7,881 nt of DNA, taken from Alphaproteobacteria bacterium UBA4588. Its GTDB lineage: Bacteria > Pseudomonadota > Alphaproteobacteria > Puniceispirillales > Puniceispirillaceae. Within the stretch, counting starts at the first letter, position 1, and each line of letters starts with the position of its first letter. Below, in pieces: positions 6,050-7,881 of the stretch. Location: positions 30,790-38,670 of the forward strand of contig DGJU01000068.1 of NCBI GenBank assembly GCA_002387605.1, given 5' to 3'. The notes under the pieces are model-generated. The model did not search any database and had not been told where the DNA came from. It was given only the letters and a program-made list of their open reading frames with translations. Made by a program: the position numbers and the translations under genes.

Positions 6050-6279
6050 AAGTCTTTTTTATCTTCTTTATCTTTTTTATTTTTTTTCTGCGGCAGTGGT
6101 TTAGCGGCACGCTGCACAATAAACATCACAAGCAGCACGCCAAATACATAAACAAAAATAGCCAATGGCGAGTCCAGTAATGCCTGATGCAAATCATCAT
6201 TGGCACAGATAAAAGATTTTTTGAAATCAGATGCCGTCTCTGAGGCTGACATGACAGCACACGCCGTTTGATTATCCAT
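6046..6279 (-). CDS. single-pass membrane microprotein with lysine-rich tail
   Basis: A 77-aa protein and the first gene of the small-protein array. Residues 1-35 are polar with two Cys (7 and 25), 36-56 form one strongly hydrophobic helix (SPLAIFVYVFGVLLVMFIVQ), and the tail (60-77) is dominated by Lys and Asp. The N-out, C-in orientation follows from the positive tail. No family recognised. AAGGGGAGG lies just before the ATG, with the core 2-5 nt away, closer than usual. It ends in an ATGA overlap with the zinc-ribbon gene. The N-terminus lacks the Lys/Arg of a cleaved signal peptide. Confidence 0.7.
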   Translation of the reverse strand: MDNQTACAVMSASETASDFKKSFICANDDLHQALLDSPLAIFVYVFGVLLVMFIVQRAAKPLPQKKNKKDKEDKKDL

Positions 6280-6318
6280 TACCTCCCCTTCTCTCTCACG
6301 CTCATCTAATAGTTTGCT

Positions 6319-6348
6319 AAAATACTGCTACATGCAAGACTGAGACAA
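6319..6348 (-). promoter_or_regulatory. candidate sigma70 promoter of the small-protein/YqaA operon
   Basis: Read on the minus strand, TTGTCT (6348-6343) is followed after 18 nt by TATTTT (6324-6319). Transcription would begin near 6311, leaving a leader of about 32 nt before the ATG at 6279. Both hexamers match the consensus at four or five positions. It is the best-placed promoter for the minus-strand array. Confidence 0.35.
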
Positions 6349-6460
6349 TCATTATTACTCTTATATCGCCTCATGATGAAAGTATCACCGCTCTTTGGGG
6401 GTTGGCAAAATCAACGCCACCCATCAGAGTAACGATAGCTCTCATAATCTGAATGGGCGC

Positions 6461-6466
6461 TATAAT
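6461..6466 (+). promoter_or_regulatory. candidate -10 box for the GFA gene
   Basis: A perfect TATAAT lies 21 bp before the GFA ATG (6488). No good -35 hexamer is found 16-18 bp upstream (GCTCTC is there). If used, the leader would be only about 15 nt, enough for the weak GGGGG SD (6474-6478) only if transcription starts at its near edge. Confidence 0.3.
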
Positions 6467-6487
6467 ATAAAATGGGGGCGAAAAAAA

Positions 6488-6961
6488 ATGACTGAAAATG
6501 AGACACATGAAGGTGGCTGTGCCTGCGGGGCAGTAAGATACAGAACGACCGGCTATCCTGACATTCATGCTGTGTGTCATTGCCGATATTGTCAGCTTCG
6601 GACAGGGTCTGCCTTTGGTGTTGGCGCGTATTTCTCAGAAACAGATGTTGAAATACTGTCAGGCACGCTCACACAACATTCCTATCAGACACAGTCCGGA
6701 AACACGGTTTCAACGTCATTCTGCGTTACGTGCGGTACGACAACACATTGGCAAATCGACTCTGATTTTTTGCGGGGCAAAACTGCGATTGCAGTCGGCA
6801 CCTTTGACCCGCCCTCCTTCTGGTTTGATATTGATCGGGAAATATTCACCCGAACCAAAGCAGACTTTGTTCACATTGATGCCGAAAATAAGTTTGAGAC
6901 ATCCGGAACCTATAAGCCTGTTAAAGAGGATGAAGTTCGGCAAACCCCCGCCTCAGACTAG
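6488..6961 (+). CDS. GFA/CENP-V family zinc protein
   Basis: A 157-aa protein of the GFA family (named for glutathione-dependent formaldehyde-activating enzyme, though most members have no proven activity). The seven zinc ligands are in order: Cys11 and Cys13 (GGCACGAVRY), Cys30, Cys32 and Cys35 (VCHCRYCQ), and Cys79 and Cys82 (FCVTCGT). The core is the usual beta-rich Mss4-like fold and the length is typical. No signal peptide or membrane segment, so cytoplasmic. An upstream in-frame TTG at 6395 would add 31 non-family residues and place the TATAAT box inside the gene, so the ATG is preferred; GGGGG 9 nt upstream is a weak SD, followed by a run of seven A. It is divergent from the YqaA array and followed by a 46-aa ORF 119 bp on. 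Confidence 0.88.
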   Translation: MTENETHEGGCACGAVRYRTTGYPDIHAVCHCRYCQLRTGSAFGVGAYFSETDVEILSGTLTQHSYQTQSGNTVSTSFCVTCGTTTHWQIDSDFLRGKTAIAVGTFDPPSFWFDIDREIFTRTKADFVHIDAENKFETSGTYKPVKEDEVRQTPASD

Positions 6962-7080
6962 GCTATCTTGCCTGATGCGGCTCACGACAGACGCGTAAAG
7001 GCGCCCTGCCTAGCCCTATTCATCCGCATAACCACCCAAAGGTGAAGACCAGCTTTGGTAACATTAGAAAAGAACTATCA

Positions 7081-7221
7081 ATGGATATTTTCAGCACAAT
7101 TACAGCCCTATTCAGCGGTGAGCGCGTATCACATACTGATACATTCATCCTCGCCATCCTAGCCTTGGCGCTCTATATCGGCATTCGCAAGATAGGAAAA
7201 CGCATCAAAGATAACAAATAG
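7081..7221 (+). CDS. 46-aa membrane microprotein
   Basis: A 46-codon ORF, ATG to TAG, encoding a polar start, one hydrophobic helix (TFILAILALALYIGI, 21-35) and a basic tail (RKIGKRIKDNK). This is a credible single-pass inner-membrane protein with the tail in the cytoplasm. No family recognised. The SD is poor (AAAAGAA about 6 nt upstream). Codon use resembles the neighbouring genes, and the region before it (6962-7080) holds no other frame. Its helix-plus-basic-tail shape also occurs in type I toxins, but nothing here (no antisense RNA promoter recognised) supports that. Confidence 0.5.
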   Translation: MDIFSTITALFSGERVSHTDTFILAILALALYIGIRKIGKRIKDNK

Positions 7222-7310
7222 GCGCGCATTTGCGTGCTGGGATGCTGGGGAGATGCTAGGGCGCAACATGTCCCGCTTCTTTTAGATGAGTAATAGGAGA
7301 GCTATCGGAA

Positions 7311-7337
7311 CACTGTAGGGGTTTTGAGAAAACAGTG
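7311..7337. repeat. inverted repeat
   Basis: CACTGT (7311-7316) pairs perfectly with ACAGTG (7332-7337) around a 15-nt loop that itself contains GTTTT/AAAAC able to pair. No T-run follows on the plus strand, so it is not a normal terminator of the 46-aa gene. Confidence 0.35.
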
Positions 7338-7403
7338 CTTAAGAAGCTGTCACATTTCGTATAATCAAGATCTGTGCAGAACAACTTCTCGAAAAAAGTA
7401 ATA

Positions 7404-7422
7404 GCCTAATCGGCAGTTAGGC
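7404..7422 (-). terminator. weak candidate terminator for minus-strand transcription
   Basis: GCCTAA (7404-7409) and TTAGGC (7417-7422) form a perfect 6-bp stem with a 7-nt loop. On the minus strand the stem is followed by six other bases and then TTTTTT (7392-7397), further than a canonical terminator. TCGGC/GCCGA (7410-7414, 7421-7425) is an alternative stem. It would end transcripts entering from the right edge, if any exist. Confidence 0.25.
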
Positions 7423-7585
7423 CGAACAGGTTCCTAAATTCAGAATCATGTTTCTTCTGGGTGAGCGCTACTTCCATCACACTTTTAATAAATATGAATA
7501 CAATTTAACATTTTTTATTTGTTTTTATATATTACCTATAGTTTTATTTTGGTAAAAGTACTTCAACCTAAATTGAGGCATTTGA

Positions 7586-7881
7586 TTGTTCTTTAATCGT
7601 CACATCAAACAAGGCAGAGAGCTCGGAAATGCAGGCCGCATAATGTTGATGCAAAGCCTTGAGAGTACCCAATATCGCGGTAGGTTCACTCTTCACCCTC
7701 CTGATGATTTTTTTGATAATCTTTATATAAGAGGTTTTCTGGACACCTGGATATCATTTCTAATATCTGTTGCATATGGCGGTGCAAACTGGTCAGAGAA
7801 AAAAAAGGGGCGCTGTAGCATAGAAGCCATGTTAACTATTGACCCATCGGGCAAGCTAAAACGGCATTTCGTTGCTTTAAT
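7586..7881 (+). CDS. unrecognised protein, 3' end beyond the window
   Basis: A frame open from a TGA at 7583 to the window end, 98 codons and two bases. The best start is TTG at 7586, with GAGG (7575-7578) 7 nt upstream; ATG at 7643 or 7649 are alternatives with only a weak AGG. The visible sequence includes QYRGRFTLHPPDDFFDN (about 31-47), an aromatic and hydrophobic stretch FLDTWISFLISVAYGGANW (52-70), a Lys-rich turn, and an apparent beta hairpin AMLTIDPSGKLKRHFVAL (81-98). It is balanced enough to be real protein, but I do not recognise a family. AAAAAAAAGGGG at about 7799-7810 lies in its frame. Frames on the opposite strand (7568-7696 and 7723-7881) compete but are shorter. It adjoins the AT-rich tract, which may hold its promoter. 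Confidence 0.5.
   Translation, partial: MFFNRHIKQGRELGNAGRIMLMQSLESTQYRGRFTLHPPDDFFDNLYIRGFLDTWISFLISVAYGGANWSEKKKGRCSIEAMLTIDPSGKLKRHFVAL

Larger units (their letters stand above)
7222..7585. other. gap without a convincing gene, AT-rich at its right end
   Basis: About 360 bp. The left part has three imperfect copies of TGCTGGG (7235-7241, 7243-7249, 7254-7260), a TATAAT at 7360-7365 without a clear -35, and two hairpins annotated separately. From about 7482 to 7575 the sequence turns strongly AT-rich, with several T and A runs. The only ATG frame of any length (7448-7555, 35 codons) has no SD and is rich in Phe, Tyr, Ile and Leu, as AT-rich DNA gives by chance. The tract may hold the promoter of the right-edge ORF or mark a boundary with acquired DNA. 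Confidence 0.5.

Noticed and set aside
6958..7029. CTAGGC/GCCTAG (6958-6963, 7008-7013) and ATGCGG/CCGCAT (6975-6980, 7024-7029), an interleaved pseudoknot-like pairing after the GFA gene.
   Set aside because: Both stems are only 6 bp over long loops, the first overlaps the stop codon, and no other sign of a structured RNA is present.
7222..7238. GCGCGC/GCGTGC hairpin just after the 46-aa gene.
   Set aside because: The stem needs a G-U pair and is followed by a G-rich stretch rather than a T-run, so it is not an intrinsic terminator.
7448..7555. A 35-codon plus-strand frame with a hydrophobic C-terminal half.
   Set aside because: No SD, and its composition is what the AT-rich tract gives by chance.
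7568..7696. A 42-codon minus-strand frame from GTG at 7696, with AGGAGG directly before it.
   Set aside because: The SD abuts the GTG with no spacing, the frame is shorter than the opposing plus-strand ORF that covers it, and the product has no recognisable motif.
7723..7881. A minus-strand frame entering from the right edge and ending TAA at 7723-7725 (52 codons).
   Set aside because: It is antisense to the longer plus-strand ORF with a good SD; 52 open codons are not rare by chance. It stays a possible alternative if the plus ORF ends just outside the window.

Overview
The window reads as ordinary bacterial chromosome: dense, mostly short genes on both strands, Shine-Dalgarno (SD) sites ahead of most starts, a mix of ATG, GTG and probable TTG starts, and no rRNA, tRNA, CRISPR array or recognisable insertion sequence. 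By eye the GC content is intermediate (somewhere in the forties, not calculated). The gene set (a BKACE/DUF849 enzyme, YtoQ, a GFA-type zinc protein, a YqaA/DedA membrane protein, a small Cys-rich zinc-ribbon protein and a YdfG-like dehydrogenase) fits a proteobacterium. I would guess an alphaproteobacterium, possibly a marine SAR116-type organism, but that is inference without a phylogenetic marker.

Layout. (1) 1-2757, minus strand: an exported dienelactone-hydrolase-like protein, a BKACE-family beta-keto acid cleavage enzyme 22 bp downstream, then an alpha/beta hydrolase 101 bp further on. This looks like a small catabolic cluster of unknown substrate. At the left edge the first 12 codons of another minus-strand gene may be visible. 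(2) 2758-3258, plus strand: a small two-helix membrane protein divergent from the cluster, with two SD sequences flanking a perfect 12-bp palindrome. (3) 3297-4028, minus: a YdfG-like short-chain dehydrogenase, divergent from YtoQ (4221-4667, plus) across a 192-bp region with overlapping inverted repeats. (4) 6279 down to 4688, minus: a compact array of a 77-aa single-pass protein, a 64-aa Cys-rich zinc-ribbon protein, a 74-aa two-helix protein, YqaA, a probable 18-codon small ORF and a GNAT acetyltransferase. The stops and starts overlap or nearly touch, which suggests translational coupling. (5) 6488-6961, plus: a GFA/CENP-V-type zinc protein, followed by a 46-aa membrane microprotein (7081-7221). 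(6) 7222-7585: no convincing gene, but two hairpins and a very AT-rich tract, ending in an unrecognised protein that starts at about 7586 and runs off the right edge.

No known defence system, toxin-antitoxin pair or mobile element is visible. The parts most worth a second look are the overlapping small-protein array around YqaA with its 18-codon ORF, the divergent BKACE with its exported hydrolase partner, the SD/palindrome arrangement at 2920-2949, and the unrecognised right-edge ORF beside the AT-rich tract.
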